Below are positions 63,879 to 64,000 of a DNA stretch of 64,000 nucleotides, one piece after another. The stretch's first letter is position 1, and every line of letters starts with the position of its first letter. The notes below the pieces were generated by a model. That model ran no database searches and was not told where the DNA came from. It saw nothing but the letters and a program-made list of their open reading frames with translations. The stretch spans positions 174,980 through 238,979 of the forward strand of contig CANLSM010000005.1 of assembly GCA_947493745.1 (NCBI GenBank), given 5' to 3'. The position numbers and the translations under genes are program-made. The DNA comes from an uncultured Paracoccaceae bacterium (GTDB lineage Bacteria; Pseudomonadota; Alphaproteobacteria; Rhodobacterales; Rhodobacteraceae).

Positions 63879-64000
63879 TCAGAGCAGATTTTCCCAGGTA
63901 TCGACCGTCACCGTTGCAGACGAATAATTTCCTTCATCGTCAGTTGCCCAGTATGTGAAGGTGTCCTGTCCTGTGTGGTTTGTGTTTGGTCTGTAGAGGA
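63879..64000 (-). CDS. C-terminus of an Ig/cadherin-like repeat protein, partial
   Basis: The last 39 codons of a gene entering from the right edge, with TGA at 63881-63879. The end of the protein reads TGQDTFTYWATDDEGNYSSATVTVDTWENLL: the GxDxFtYxxxDxxGxxSxAtVtV pattern is the final strand pair of tandem cadherin-like/Ig-like (VCBS or Big_9-like) repeats. The body is out of view, so the size is unknown. Likely a second large secreted or surface protein, which is inference. Confidence 0.8.
   Translation of the reverse strand, partial: LYRPNTNHTGQDTFTYWATDDEGNYSSATVTVDTWENLL

Overview
The window looks like chromosome of an alphaproteobacterium, most likely a marine Rhodobacteraceae (roseobacter-type) species. 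This is judged from protein character, high GC, the many TGATG/ATGA translationally coupled gene junctions, a protocatechuate (pca) operon carrying a BKACE/DUF849 gene, an alpha-glucoside locus with LacI-type operators, and a giant LEPR-XLL repeat protein. No rRNA, tRNA, insertion sequence, integrase or CRISPR array was seen. The species assignment is inference.

Layout. (1) 1-9700, minus: one enormous open frame, cut by the window edge, encoding at least 3233 residues of a secreted repeat protein with an N-terminal LEPRxLL motif. (2) 9.9-11.4 kb, minus: a coupled O-methyltransferase and P-loop kinase-like pair. (3) 11.5-17.9 kb: protocatechuate degradation. pcaD-pcaC-pcaH-pcaG, a BKACE gene and a 3-oxoacid CoA-transferase pair run on minus, pcaB faces them on plus, and a tandem HxlR-like regulator with a divergent VOC gene sits at the upstream end. 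(4) 18.5-28.7 kb, plus: a Bcr/CflA drug exporter, a RES/Xre toxin-antitoxin pair with its own promoter, a small secreted protein, an MHYT-GGDEF-EAL enzyme, a small secreted repeat protein with a textbook terminator, an unrecognised two-gene unit including a CxxCH protein, and a CreD-like membrane protein. (5) 28.7-31.9 kb: a lipoprotein, a subtilase with an almost pure aspartate tract, and a divergent ECF sigma/anti-sigma pair.

(6) 32-42.1 kb: sugar uptake. A minus-strand operon (LacI regulator, MalK-type ATPase, a single MalG-family permease, an alpha/beta hydrolase, an ABC-exporter-like membrane half) diverges from a plus-strand operon (GH13 alpha-glucosidase, MalE-, MalF- and MalG-type subunits). 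The gap holds two copies of GAAAGCGCTTTC, one overlapping a good promoter. (7) 42.1-47.0 kb: housekeeping or accessory genes (DUF2461, TfoX-like, MAPEG, VOC, YCII plus its sigma-like partner, YcaQ-type DNA glycosylase).

(8) 47-63.8 kb: a surface polysaccharide region with seven or more transferases, a Wzx-like flippase, GalE, a sulfotransferase, a sugar nucleotidyltransferase, a fused nucleotidyltransferase/phosphotransferase, a SGNH-like lipoprotein, a polysaccharide deacetylase and a methyltransferase. (9) The right edge holds the last 39 codons of another minus-strand Ig/cadherin-like secreted protein, followed by its terminator. Large surface proteins therefore flank this window on both sides, and the polysaccharide genes suggest a region rich in cell-envelope and biofilm functions. 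The least explained items are the 24.5-27.2 kb gene pair, the giant repeat protein, the poly-Asp protease with its ECF pair, and the 616-residue protein in the polysaccharide cluster.
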